From: Cupriavidus sp. D384
Lineage (GTDB): Bacteria; Pseudomonadota; Gammaproteobacteria; Burkholderiales; Burkholderiaceae
Length of the DNA: 64,000 bases
Direction: 5' to 3'
NCBI RefSeq assembly: GCF_001652915.1
Contig: NZ_BBQI01000130.1
Coordinates: 108,313-172,312 of the forward strand
A program made the position numbers and the translations under genes. This document shows, piece after piece, positions 17,990 through 28,936 of this stretch; position 1 is the stretch's first letter, and each line of letters opens with the position of its first letter. The notes below the pieces were generated by a model, which searched no databases, was not told where the DNA came from, and saw only the letters and a list, made by a program, of their open reading frames with translations.

Positions 17990-18307
17990 GTGAAGATCAA
18001 CAACTCCACTCCGTCCCGGCCCGCCGACACTGCGGCTACCGAAGGCAACGCCCGTGCGGGCGCCAACGGTGCCACGTCTACGGACCCCTCCGCCCTGACC
18101 GGCGTGCGCGTCAGCCCGCTGGCCGCACAGGTGCGCGACATCGGTGCGCGCCTGACGCAGGACAGCGACAGCGACATCGACGCTGCCAAGGTTGCGGAAG
18201 TCCGTCAGGCCATTGCGGAAGGCCGGATCAAGATCGATCCCAGCAAGATCGCCGATGGCCTGCTCGCCTCTTTGCATGAGCTGAGCCAGGGCGGCAGCCA
18301 ATCCTGA
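17990..18307 (+). CDS. flgM: anti-sigma-28 factor FlgM
   Basis: About 105 residues from a GTG start at 17990, which gives VKINNSTPSRP, the FlgM-type N-terminus. AAGGA lies about 7 bases upstream. The open frame upstream runs through the sigma-28 promoter, so a start there is unlikely. The C-terminal sigma-binding part is recognisable: VSPLAAQVRDIGARL, then DIDAAKVAEVRQAIAEGRIKI and DPSKIADGLL. FlgM binds and inactivates FliA until the hook is complete, then is exported. flgN follows after 7 bases. Confidence 0.93.
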   Translation: MKINNSTPSRPADTAATEGNARAGANGATSTDPSALTGVRVSPLAAQVRDIGARLTQDSDSDIDAAKVAEVRQAIAEGRIKIDPSKIADGLLASLHELSQGGSQS

Positions 18308-18314
18308 ACCTGAC

Positions 18315-18779
18315 ATGAGCCAAGCAGCGCTGATCCAGTCCCTTTCGGTAGAAGCCAACGCAATCGCCGCTTTCGGGCGCACCCTCTCGGAAGAGCGCGA
18401 TGCCATCAAGCGGCAGGATTTCCAGGCACTGAGCGAACTGCTCAACAAGAAGATGGAACTGGCTCAGGCGCTGACGCGCGCCTCTGCCACCCGCGAGGCG
18501 CAGATGATCGCCCTTGGCCTGCGCGCGGGCGACGGCGGCCTGCTGGTTGGCCGCGAAGTGGAACCGGCCGTGGCCGAGGCCTGGCGCAAGGTGGTGTTCT
18601 TCGCCCACAAGGCCAAGGACGCCAACGACCTGAATGGCGCCATCGTCAACGCCCATCTGGAATTCACGCAGGAAGCCATCCAGGTGCTGCGCCAGGGCGG
18701 CATGACCCCGAACGAGATGTACGGCCGCGACGGCAAGGCCCAGGCGGCTGCCAGCGGCGTAAGCCTGGCGGCAGGCTGA
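18315..18779 (+). CDS. flgN: flagellar export chaperone FlgN
   Basis: A 154-residue helical protein of the FlgN family, recognised from its size, its heptad-rich first two thirds (ALSELLNKKMELAQALTRAS) and its position directly after flgM. The C-terminus has GGMTPNEMYGRDGKA, a pattern common in beta-proteobacterial FlgN. It binds the C-terminal helices of FlgK and FlgL in the cytosol and delivers them to the export gate. It is co-transcribed with flgM from the sigma-28 promoter at 17935. Confidence 0.9.
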   Translation: MSQAALIQSLSVEANAIAAFGRTLSEERDAIKRQDFQALSELLNKKMELAQALTRASATREAQMIALGLRAGDGGLLVGREVEPAVAEAWRKVVFFAHKAKDANDLNGAIVNAHLEFTQEAIQVLRQGGMTPNEMYGRDGKAQAAASGVSLAAG

Positions 18780-18948
18780 AGCGCACGCCGGGCCGCCGGC
18801 GCGTCAGAGCCTGCCTACGCAAGGCTCGGCCATTGCCTGATCGCGAACGACGGGCATCCTCCCTACATTGACATTGAGCCACCCGCTGCAGCCTGCCGGC
18901 GCAGCGGAGTGACGTCCGGTAACCAAAACAATGTCCGGAGGTACAGCC

Positions 18949-19119
18949 ATGTCATTCCTGCTCTATGTGATCGGTCTCGTGGTACTGGTGGGCGGCATCG
19001 CCTGGGGGCTCTCCGTGGCCGGCGTGGCGCATGTCTATATCGGCATCGCCTGCGTGATCGTGCTCGGCATCGGCATCATGTCGGCGGTCTCGCGTACCCG
19101 CACCAAAGACCCCTCCTGA
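18949..19119 (+). CDS. small two-helix membrane protein, function unknown
   Basis: A 56-residue protein made almost wholly of two hydrophobic segments (FLLYVIGLVVLVGGIAWGLS and YIGIACVIVLGIGIMSAVS) with a short basic, hydrophilic tail. The ATG at 18949 is chosen over an in-frame ATG at 18931 because GGAGG lies 7 bases before it. I do not recognise a named family; similar small inner-membrane proteins are common in Burkholderiaceae. It sits just upstream of a FUSC-family gene and could be part of the same unit, since that gene's open frame begins at the next base. Confidence 0.7.
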   Translation: MSFLLYVIGLVVLVGGIAWGLSVAGVAHVYIGIACVIVLGIGIMSAVSRTRTKDPS

Positions 19120-19269
19120 TTGCCACGGCTGGCCGACACCGCCGTGGACCTCGACAGCACGACGCCGGGCCTGACCCGGCCGGCCCCTCCGCAGAATGTA
19201 AACATTGCGGAACATGGGCCGCGCTCTATACACTCGAAGCGTTCAGATCTCCGCACGGTGATCGCCGCC

Positions 19270-20298
19270 ATGTTCGAGGCCCTGCGAAAAACAACCAGCG
19301 CGCTGTTAGACCCCGACCGACGATTCCGGCAAGCCCGCATCTTCCACGCCACGCGCGTGGCGCTGGCCCTGCTGGTGTCGATTGCGCTCACTACCGGTAT
19401 CAATATTCCGCACGGCGAATGGGCCACCATCACCGTGCTGGTGGTCATCGGCGGGCTGCAGCACCACGGCAATATCCGCCGGCGGGCCGCCGAGCGCGGC
19501 GCCGGCACGGTGATCGGCGCCCTGATCGGCCTGTTCCTGATCATCCAGGAAAACTACTTCGGCATCCCCACGCTGACCTGGGGCCTGATGGCCGTCATCT
19601 GCGGCTATTGCGCCTACCACGCCGTAGGCAAGGGCGGATATATCGCCTTGCTGGCAGCCGTGACCGTGGTCATTACGGCCGGGCACGGCAACCAGGACGT
19701 CTATGACGCGCTGTGGCGCACCGTCGATGTCCTGATCGGCACCGCCATCGCGCTGGTGTTCTCATTCGCATTCCCGGCGTATGCGTCATATTCCTGGCGG
19801 TTCAAGCTGGCCAGCCTGCTACGCGCGTGTGCGGCGGTGCATGCCAAGATCGAGCGGGGCCAGCGCGACGAGAAGGAACGGCAGCAGGACATGATGAAGC
19901 TGTCGGGCCTGCTGGTGCAGATGCGCAGCCTGATTCCGTCGGTGTCCAAGGAAACCCGGGTGCCCACGTCCGACCTGGAAGAAGTCCAGCACAGCGCCCG
20001 CGTCTGCATCAGCGCCCTGGAGATGCTGGCCGCCATCGACCCCGATGCCGTGGAAGACACCAGCGACGAGCACAACATCCGTGACCTGCTGCTGGAGATG
20101 GCGTCCGCGCTGGAAGCGGGCGACCAGACGATGGTGCATCTGCACCCGTCGCTGCCATCGCCGCACCCGGACGACCCGTCGATCGGGCAAAGCTCCCATG
20201 CTTTCCTGACCTTGCAGTTGTCCGCGGAACTGGCCCACCTGCGCGATCACCTGTCGCAGATGGCGGCGCAAACCCGCTTTCCGTACGGCGCCCACTGA
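19270..20298 (+). CDS. FUSC family inner-membrane protein (aromatic-acid efflux type)
   Basis: About 342 residues from the ATG at 19270. The N-terminal half has several membrane segments (VALALLVSIALTTGINIP, GTVIGALIGLFLII, GLMAVICGYCAY, IALLAAVTVVITAGHGN) with the FUSC-type GEWATITVLVVIGGLQ and RAAERGAGTVIGAL blocks. The C-terminal half is a soluble helical domain. It is shorter than AaeB/YccS (about 650), corresponding to one repeat. Relatives are proposed to export aromatic carboxylates. The frame is open upstream to a TTG at 19120 directly after the preceding gene's stop, so a 50-residue longer product cannot be excluded. Confidence 0.8.
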   Translation: MFEALRKTTSALLDPDRRFRQARIFHATRVALALLVSIALTTGINIPHGEWATITVLVVIGGLQHHGNIRRRAAERGAGTVIGALIGLFLIIQENYFGIPTLTWGLMAVICGYCAYHAVGKGGYIALLAAVTVVITAGHGNQDVYDALWRTVDVLIGTAIALVFSFAFPAYASYSWRFKLASLLRACAAVHAKIERGQRDEKERQQDMMKLSGLLVQMRSLIPSVSKETRVPTSDLEEVQHSARVCISALEMLAAIDPDAVEDTSDEHNIRDLLLEMASALEAGDQTMVHLHPSLPSPHPDDPSIGQSSHAFLTLQLSAELAHLRDHLSQMAAQTRFPYGAH

Positions 20299-20337
20299 CC
20301 GGCCGCGGCGCCCTTGCCCGGGCCCGTTCGGGTTCGC

Positions 20338-20970
20338 TTACCTGCGATCCGCCATCGCGATCCGCAACGCCAGCGCACCCAGCACCGTACCCATGACATA
20401 GCGCTGGGCGCGCAGCCATCGCTCGCTGCGCGACAGGAATGCCGTGATGCCCGACGCGCCAAGCACCAGCAGGCAGTTCACCGCGCCACTGACGCCGATC
20501 TGCACGGCACCAAGCTGCAGGCTCTGCATCAGCACCGAGCCGTTTTCGGGATGCAGGAATTGCGGGAAGAACGACAGGTAGAACATGGCAACCTTGGGAT
20601 TCAGCAGGTTCGTGACGAACCCCATGCTGAACAGCTTGCGCGGCGGATCGGCCGGCAACGTGCGCGCCTGGAACGGCGCGCTGCCGCCCGGACGCACCGC
20701 CTGCCAGGCCAGCCAGAGCAGGTAGGCCGCGCCCATCAGCCGGATCGCATCGAACGCGAATGGCACGGCCATCAGCAAGGCGGTCAGGCCCAGCGACGCA
20801 GCCATCAGGTGGACGACAAATCCAAGCAGCACGCCCGCCAGCGAAACCAGTCCGGCGCCTCGCCCCTGGCACAGCGCGCGCGACACGCAGTAGATCATGT
20901 TCGGGCCCGGTGTCAGCACCAGGATCAGACAGGCCAGGGAGAAGAACGCGAGTTCGTGCCAGGTGAGCAT
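20338..20970 (-). CDS. LysE/RhtB family amino-acid exporter
   Basis: A 210-residue, six-helix transporter. The N-terminal signature LTPGPNMIYCVSRALCQGRG is typical of LysE/RhtB, followed by GVLLGFVVHLMAASLGL and the middle NPKVAMFYLSFFPQF, a family hallmark. It exports an amino acid or analogue at the inner membrane; the substrate cannot be predicted. It converges with the FUSC gene (40-base gap) and is divergent from the YihY-family gene. Confidence 0.9.
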   Translation of the reverse strand: MLTWHELAFFSLACLILVLTPGPNMIYCVSRALCQGRGAGLVSLAGVLLGFVVHLMAASLGLTALLMAVPFAFDAIRLMGAAYLLWLAWQAVRPGGSAPFQARTLPADPPRKLFSMGFVTNLLNPKVAMFYLSFFPQFLHPENGSVLMQSLQLGAVQIGVSGAVNCLLVLGASGITAFLSRSERWLRAQRYVMGTVLGALALRIAMADRR

Positions 20971-21121
20971 GATGGGGGCTTCCCGATGAGGTGTTCTTGT
21001 TGGTCTTGTCGAAAGGGACGGACCATTATAGGGGGGCGTACGGCACCGTGTCAGACAACATCCCCTTGCCTAATGCGCCGCCCTCGGCCACATTGAGGGC
21101 ACCCCGTCCCGGTGTGCCGCC

Positions 21122-22021
21122 ATGCAACTCCTCGACGCCCGTATCCGCCTGGTGCTCCGCCACCCCGGCCGGTTCCTGCTCGATGCGCTGGTCCACTTTC
21201 GCGCCAACCAGGGCCTGCTGCTGGCCGGCGCCGTGGCCTACTACGCGCTGCTCTCGATCGTGCCGCTGCTGATCCTGATGCTGATCGGCCTGTCGCAGGT
21301 GCTGGATCCCGTCGAATTGCTCGAAACGTTGGAGCGCTATCTGGAATGGCTGCTGCCGGGACAATCGCATGCGCTGGTCACCGAACTTGCCCGCTTTCTC
21401 AACAATCGCGGCGTCATCGGCTGGGTACTGGCCATTACGATGATTTTCTTCAGCTCGCTGGCGTTCACGGTGCTGGAAAACGCGATGTCGGTGATCTTCA
21501 TCCATCGCGTGGCCATCCGGCGGCGCCATTTCCTGGTGTCCGCGATCCTGCCCTATTGCTACATCCTCGTGCTCAGCATCGGGCTGCTGATCGTGACCGT
21601 GGTGGCGGGCGGCCTGCAGACCATCGGCGAACGGCATCTGGAGGTGCTGGGCCACGACTGGTCGCTGGGCCGCCTGTCCGGCTGGCTGCTGTACGGGCTG
21701 GGTTTCCTGGGCGAGATCCTGCTGCTGACGTCGATCTACCTGGTGATGCCGGTAGGCCGGCTGTCAGTGCGGCACGCGCTGGCCGGGGCGGTCTTTGCCG
21801 CCGTCCTGTGGGAAATCTCTCGCCATGTGCTGGTTTGGTACTTTTCGACACTTTCCCAGGTCGGCAAGGTCTATGGATCGTTGACCACAGCCATCGTCGT
21901 GCTGCTCAGCCTGGAGATTGCCGCCACCCTGCTGCTGTTCGGCGCCCAGATCATTGCGGATTTCGAGCGGGGCGGCGAGCCGCCCGAGGTGGCCCGCGAT
22001 GGCGCGACCTTCCACACCTGA
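21122..22021 (+). CDS. YihY/BrkB family inner-membrane protein
   Basis: A 299-residue polytopic membrane protein. It has the family segments ANQGLLLAGAVAYYALLSIV, PLLILMLIGLSQVLDP and, near the C-terminus, SQVGKVYGSLTTAIVVLLSL with LEIAATLLLFGAQI. These match the YihY/virulence factor BrkB family, which has about six helices. The biochemical function is unknown; despite older names it is not an established ribonuclease. It reads alone on the plus strand, divergent from the LysE gene. Confidence 0.88.
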   Translation: MQLLDARIRLVLRHPGRFLLDALVHFRANQGLLLAGAVAYYALLSIVPLLILMLIGLSQVLDPVELLETLERYLEWLLPGQSHALVTELARFLNNRGVIGWVLAITMIFFSSLAFTVLENAMSVIFIHRVAIRRRHFLVSAILPYCYILVLSIGLLIVTVVAGGLQTIGERHLEVLGHDWSLGRLSGWLLYGLGFLGEILLLTSIYLVMPVGRLSVRHALAGAVFAAVLWEISRHVLVWYFSTLSQVGKVYGSLTTAIVVLLSLEIAATLLLFGAQIIADFERGGEPPEVARDGATFHT

Positions 22022-22340
22022 TCGCCATCGACATAAGTTGCTAAATCATCACACGCCGGGAGCAAATACCCGAGCACCGTACTCGAACTCTTCTATAAGA
22101 CATAAGAATCGAGAATTTTGCAGGTTCCGGATTCCGACCTAAATTGATGAACTTGCAAGCCATTGCATGCTGAAGCCTGACAGATGCGCAAAGCAGCGTT
22201 GAATGCCGCTGCATACAGCACACAAATTTCACATGAAGGAGCGTACCTCCGCCATGCAAAATCAGGCAAAATTCGAATCTTGCCCCGCACCGCGACCCGG
22301 GCGTGGCATTTCCCAACCCGAATTTGATGCGAGATAAGCG
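22022..22340 (+). promoter_or_regulatory. upstream region of icd with a 27-codon ORF
   Basis: This 319-base gap separates the YihY gene from icd and is AT-richer than its flanks, so it should hold the icd promoter; I could not choose a -35/-10 pair. A short frame at 22254-22337 (MQNQAKFESCPAP..., 27 codons) ends 3 bases before the icd ATG and has AAGGAG about 12 bases before it. It may be a leader peptide or chance. Confidence 0.4.
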
Positions 22341-24584
<2,244 letters not shown>

Positions 24585-24647
24585 GCGCCTGATCCTGGCA
24601 TCATGTGGGCCGCCCCGCGCGGACTGCATGATGCATCGGACAAAAAA

Positions 24648-24680
24648 ACGCCCCGTGGCAGAGATGCCACGGGGCGTTTT
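24648..24680 (+). terminator. strong intrinsic terminator after icd
   Basis: A perfect 13-base stem, ACGCCCCGTGGCA (24648-24660) with TGCCACGGGGCGT (24665-24677), closes a GAGA loop and runs into TTTT. An A-run on the other side (24642-24648) makes it usable for the converging lipoprotein gene too. Confidence 0.93.
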
Positions 24681-24703
24681 TGTTGCTTCCGGCTTGCGGA
24701 CGG

Positions 24704-26059
24704 CTAACCCGCCTTGCTGCATTTCCCCTGGACCAGTGCGGAGCCGGTAAAGGGCACATCCAGATATGGCACCTGCACCTCCGCGAAATAGGCCATCGTT
24801 GAGGCGTCCAGCGGCAGGAATACCTGCGCGCGCGTGCCCAGCGCGCCCTCCGGCACGGTCCATTCGGTCGACATGATGCCGTCGATGACTACCATCTGCG
24901 CGGCCCCGCCCGTCGAGTTCCTGGAGAAATTCGTGTAGAGCGTGGCCGCAGATCCCGAGGCAACGTCGGTGATCTCGCCATCGGCGGAAATCGTGAACGC
25001 ACCCGATTGCATCGTTCCATCCATCACAACAGGTATGCCCAGCGTCGGCGACCGCAGAAACGACACGGCAGGCTGCGCGCACGTCCAGCGACCGGCCACC
25101 TGAGCGGCACTCAGCGTCTGCGCGGGACGGAAGATCGCGACGCCGGTGATCGGATCACCCATGTTGTTGGGATAGTTCAGGTCAAGGTAGAGCGTTTGCA
25201 CGCCGTTGGCTGGCAGGGCGAACACGCGCCCCTGGAGCTTCCCGCCCAGCGTCAGTTCGTACGCGCCCGGATAGCGGGTCTGGTCGGCCAGCGTCAGGCT
25301 GCCGAGCGCCGCGTTGCTGCAGGTGTCGCTGTACCCGGCCTGGCACATGCGCACCGACCCATCGGCACCGAGGCGCATCTGGCTGGCAAATCCGAACTGC
25401 ACCTGCAGGTTGCCACTTGACGCGTAGTACGTGGACTGCGTGCTGATCAGGCTGTAGATGCCGGCCAGGCTGGCGGGCGTTTGGACCGTCGACACGCTGC
25501 TGGCGCTGATATGGCCCGACAGCTTGCCACCGCCAAGCTGTTTCGGCAGCCCCGCGATTTCGCCGGTCAACGTCGTGCCCGATACCGTGAACGCCGCCGT
25601 GATCGACCCGATCAGCGCCGACACGAAGGCAGGCGGCGGATCTGCGTCGTCCACGGCAAGGTTGGCGACGGTGTAGATGCCACCGTTCTTCGTATAGTCG
25701 CCGACCAGCGTGCCGCTCAGACCGAACGCGGAATCCGCAAACCGGATCTTGAGCTTGCCGGCTGCCGGCGCGTCGAGCGTGACGGCAATGGTGTCCCCAA
25801 AACTGATGACGCCCATATAGGTGACTGCAGCGGGCGTGACCGACCCGCCACCACCGTTGTCTCCCGTGCCACCCGAGCCACCGGTGCTGCCGCTGCCGCC
25901 GGTGCCCGCGCTACCGCCGGCGCCTGCCGAGCCGTTGCCGGCACTGCTTGCTGCCCCGCTGCTTCCCCCATCACCCCCGCCGCACCCGGCCAATGCCAGG
26001 CTGACGATCCATGCACCCGCCAGTGCACCCAATGCCCGTTGCGTCGTCGCAATCTTCAT
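24704..26059 (-). CDS. putative lipoprotein with Gly/Ser-rich linker, function unknown
   Basis: About 451 residues when started at the ATG at 26059, which has AGAGGGG upstream and places a lipobox correctly (SLALAGCGGG). The lipid-anchored cysteine is followed by a roughly 50-residue low-complexity linker of glycine, serine, alanine and threonine, then a beta-rich domain of about 370 residues with no motif I know. Four cysteines in the folded part (MCQAGYSDTCSN, WTCAQPA, GKCSKAG) may form disulfides. It is probably surface- or periplasm-exposed. It converges with icd, sharing the terminator region, and is divergent from the two-component system. Confidence 0.75.
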   Translation of the reverse strand: MKIATTQRALGALAGAWIVSLALAGCGGGDGGSSGAASSAGNGSAGAGGSAGTGGSGSTGGSGGTGDNGGGGSVTPAAVTYMGVISFGDTIAVTLDAPAAGKLKIRFADSAFGLSGTLVGDYTKNGGIYTVANLAVDDADPPPAFVSALIGSITAAFTVSGTTLTGEIAGLPKQLGGGKLSGHISASSVSTVQTPASLAGIYSLISTQSTYYASSGNLQVQFGFASQMRLGADGSVRMCQAGYSDTCSNAALGSLTLADQTRYPGAYELTLGGKLQGRVFALPANGVQTLYLDLNYPNNMGDPITGVAIFRPAQTLSAAQVAGRWTCAQPAVSFLRSPTLGIPVVMDGTMQSGAFTISADGEITDVASGSAATLYTNFSRNSTGGAAQMVVIDGIMSTEWTVPEGALGTRAQVFLPLDASTMAYFAEVQVPYLDVPFTGSALVQGKCSKAG

Positions 26060-26259
26060 GCTGCCCCTCTTCCCCGTCTGTTGTTTTGGTGCATGCACGT
26101 TTTGCGCCGTGGTTTCGCATCCGCGCAACGCGTGCAACAATTCGGGCGAATCGTAGCCTTATCCTCGCGGCGTGTATGTCCCCCGAACATGTGACATAAG
26201 GCCACCTCCCCTCTTGAGTAGGGACGTTCGCGGTTGCACGAGCCGCTGCCAGAGTCGTC

Positions 26260-27015
26260 GTGCGCAGCCTTGACGACTTCGCAACCCGACGCCTCGTGAC
26301 GAACACCCGCCCCAATCCGCCTGTCCAGCCTGCCCCGCCTGTCCGTGTCGCCCTGATCGAGGACGATCCACGCTTCAGCACCGCATTCATGCAGGCGCTG
26401 TCCAGCGCTCCGGACATGCGTTCGGCCGGCACTGCGGCCACGTTGTCCGCGGGGCTGTCGTTGCTGCGCGATTCCAGCCCGGCCGACATCCTGGTCATCG
26501 ACCTTGGCCTGCCCGACGGCTCCGGCATCGATGCGATCCACGCCGCCCGCACCGCCTGGCCACGCTGCGAAATCATGGTGGCCACCGTGTTCGGCGACGA
26601 ATCCCACGTCATGCGTTCGATTGCCGCTGGCGCCACGGGCTATCTCCTCAAGGACAGCAGTGCGGCGGACATCGTGCGCGAACTTCGTTCGCTGCATCAG
26701 GGCGGCAGTCCGATGAGCCCGCTGATTGCCCGGCAGGTGCTGCTACGGATGCGCGCGCCAGCATCGGATGCCCCCGCCGAACCTCCTCCCCTGCCGCCTG
26801 CCGCCATCCCGCCGACGACGCTGTCGCCCCGTGAATACCAGGTGCTGACCGATATCACGCGCGGCTTTTCTCACGACGAGATCGCCCAGCGCCTCGGGGT
26901 GTCGCGCCACACGCTGCTGACCTACGTGCGCCGCATCTACGTCAAGCTGGACGTGCATTCGAAGGTCGAAGCCATCAACGTGGCGCGCATGCAGGGCCTG
27001 CTCGATGACCGCTAG
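26260..27015 (+). CDS. NarL/FixJ-type response regulator
   Basis: A 251-residue regulator. The receiver domain (about 28-145) has the acidic pair in ALIEDDP, the phospho-acceptor aspartate near residue 81 in LVIDLGLPDG, and the conserved lysine in YLLKDSS. A proline-rich linker leads to a LuxR-type HTH (about 188-245) with LSPREYQVLTDITRGFSHDE and IAQRLGVSRHTLLTYVRRIY. The start is uncertain: GTG at 26260 or GTG at 26296, neither with a clear ribosome site. It overlaps the kinase gene by 11 bases, so they form a translationally coupled two-component pair. Confidence 0.9.
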   Translation: MRSLDDFATRRLVTNTRPNPPVQPAPPVRVALIEDDPRFSTAFMQALSSAPDMRSAGTAATLSAGLSLLRDSSPADILVIDLGLPDGSGIDAIHAARTAWPRCEIMVATVFGDESHVMRSIAAGATGYLLKDSSAADIVRELRSLHQGGSPMSPLIARQVLLRMRAPASDAPAEPPPLPPAAIPPTTLSPREYQVLTDITRGFSHDEIAQRLGVSRHTLLTYVRRIYVKLDVHSKVEAINVARMQGLLDDR

Positions 27016-28909
27016 GCTTATCTGGCACCGATGGCTGGCGTTGGCACTGTGCGTGACGGCGATCCTCGCCAGCGCATGCGCCCATGCGGCCAGCCTGCCC
27101 CTGCATCTCGCCACCGCGCAGCTGCGCATCACGCCTGACGGGTCGCTCGAATCGCCGCCGATGCAACTGGTCATGCCAGCAGACGCCGAGCCCTGGCGTC
27201 AAACGCCCCTGCCCGTCGTGGTGCCGCGCCAGATCACGCCCGATTCGCTCGACAACGGCGCGGTCAGCACGGTGTGGGTGCGCGTACAGGTGCCCGATGC
27301 CACCGGCACCGCCAACGCGGGCGATCCGCTGTATCTCTACGCGGCCCGATGGCAGACCGTGGGCCGCCTGGCCGTCTATGTCGACGGCCAGCTGCGCTGG
27401 CACTCGCGCGCCGGTCCCGTCTGGAACAGCTACAACTATCCGCTCTGGATTCCGCTGGGGCCACACCCGCACGACATCGTCGTGCGCATGGATATGACCG
27501 GGCAGGTCGGCGGCGCGCTGTCGACCATGCGCATCGGCACCAACGGGCAGCTGCTATGGCGCTATGCCGTGCGCAGCTTCCTGCAGACGCAGTTCCCCTA
27601 TCTGTCCAGCGGCGCATTGCTGGCAATCGGCATCTTCTCGCTGATGGTCTGGTGCCGGCGCCGCGCGGAATCGCGCTACCTGCTCTGCTTCCTGGCCGCC
27701 GGCAGCTACTTCCTGCATACGCTGCAGTACCTGGTGGGGCAGGATCCGCTGCCGATCCCCGAAGCCTGGTTCACCTGGCTGGCGTTCAACAGCATTGCCT
27801 GGCTGATCCTCGCGTGCTACGTCTTCATCTTCCGTTACCTCGACGTGCGCTACCGGCGGCTCGAAGCGGCGCTGACCTGCATCGTGGTCTTCCTGGCGAC
27901 CAGCACGTTGCCGCTGTCCTGGTTCACGCATGCGGTGTTCCTGTTTCCGCTCGCGCAGCTGTTGCTGGTCTGCCTGAACCTGACGGCGTCGATTGCCGCG
28001 CTGCAGGCGTCGTGGCGCGCCCGCTCGCGCGAGGCGCTGCTGTTCTCGATCTGGAACGCGATGAGCACGCCCATCGCCGTGCACGACGTGCTGCTGCAGA
28101 ACTACCGCATCAGTATCGAAGGCATCTACCTGTTGTCGTATCTGGGCTGCGTACAGCTGCTGCTGTTCATGTACCTGATGTACCGCCGCTACATCGGCGC
28201 GCTGGACCAGGTAGCGCAGGTCAATGCAAGCCTGGCGATGCGTCTGGCGCAGCGCGAAGCCGAACTCAACGAAAGCCATCGGCAGCTTCGGGAGATCGAG
28301 CGTCGCGAGACACTGGCGCAGGAGCGCCAGCGCCTGCTGGAAGACATGCACGACGGGCTGGGTTCATCGCTGATGAGCGCGCTGCGGGTGGTCGAGCAGC
28401 GCGGCGCGGAGATCGATGTCGCGCAGTTGTTGCGCGAGTGCATTGACGACCTCAAGCTCACCATCGACTCGCTGGAACCGGATTCCGCAGACCTGCTCCT
28501 GCTGCTGGCAACGCTGCGTTACCGGCTGGGCCCGCGTCTGGAGGCGGCGGGCATCGGGCTGGTGTGGGAAGTGGAAGACGTGCCGCCGCTGCAGTGGCTG
28601 GACCCGCAAGGCGCGTTGCACGTGCTGCGTATCGTGCAGGAAGTGTTCACCAATATCCTGAAGCACGGCAATGCCACCGTGATCCGTGTTCAGACCCACG
28701 CGGTGGACGACACCGTGACGGTTCGCATCCATGACAATGGTGCGCCGTTCGACCCCGGCGCCGTCTCGCCCACGCGCGGCGGACGCGGACTGACCAACCT
28801 GCACCGCCGCGCCCAGGCCATCGGCGCCACCATCGGCTGGCAGGCCGACGCGCACGGCACATGGTTCGACCTGCTGCTCGCCGTGGCCCGGCCAACGGCC
28901 AACGCCTGA
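27005..28909 (+). CDS. membrane sensor histidine kinase, 7TM-DISM type
   Basis: A 634-residue sensor. A signal peptide (about 1-29, ending HAA) precedes a periplasmic beta-rich region (about 35-185) like the 7TMR-DISM extracellular domain. Seven hydrophobic segments (about 190-395) and a coiled coil (about 400-445, rich in Q/E/R) follow. The HisKA_3 box has LLEDMHDGLGSSLMSALR, with the phosphorylated histidine near residue 449. The ATPase end has VFTNILKHGNAT, IHDNGAPFDP and GGRGLTNLHRRAQAIGA. The DISM sensory domain is often linked to carbohydrate or small-ligand sensing, but the ligand here is unknown. It starts inside the response regulator gene, its partner. Confidence 0.88.
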   Translation: MTARLIWHRWLALALCVTAILASACAHAASLPLHLATAQLRITPDGSLESPPMQLVMPADAEPWRQTPLPVVVPRQITPDSLDNGAVSTVWVRVQVPDATGTANAGDPLYLYAARWQTVGRLAVYVDGQLRWHSRAGPVWNSYNYPLWIPLGPHPHDIVVRMDMTGQVGGALSTMRIGTNGQLLWRYAVRSFLQTQFPYLSSGALLAIGIFSLMVWCRRRAESRYLLCFLAAGSYFLHTLQYLVGQDPLPIPEAWFTWLAFNSIAWLILACYVFIFRYLDVRYRRLEAALTCIVVFLATSTLPLSWFTHAVFLFPLAQLLLVCLNLTASIAALQASWRARSREALLFSIWNAMSTPIAVHDVLLQNYRISIEGIYLLSYLGCVQLLLFMYLMYRRYIGALDQVAQVNASLAMRLAQREAELNESHRQLREIERRETLAQERQRLLEDMHDGLGSSLMSALRVVEQRGAEIDVAQLLRECIDDLKLTIDSLEPDSADLLLLLATLRYRLGPRLEAAGIGLVWEVEDVPPLQWLDPQGALHVLRIVQEVFTNILKHGNATVIRVQTHAVDDTVTVRIHDNGAPFDPGAVSPTRGGRGLTNLHRRAQAIGATIGWQADAHGTWFDLLLAVARPTANA

Positions 28910-28936
28910 GCGCCGGCCCCCTCCATCGCAACCCGG

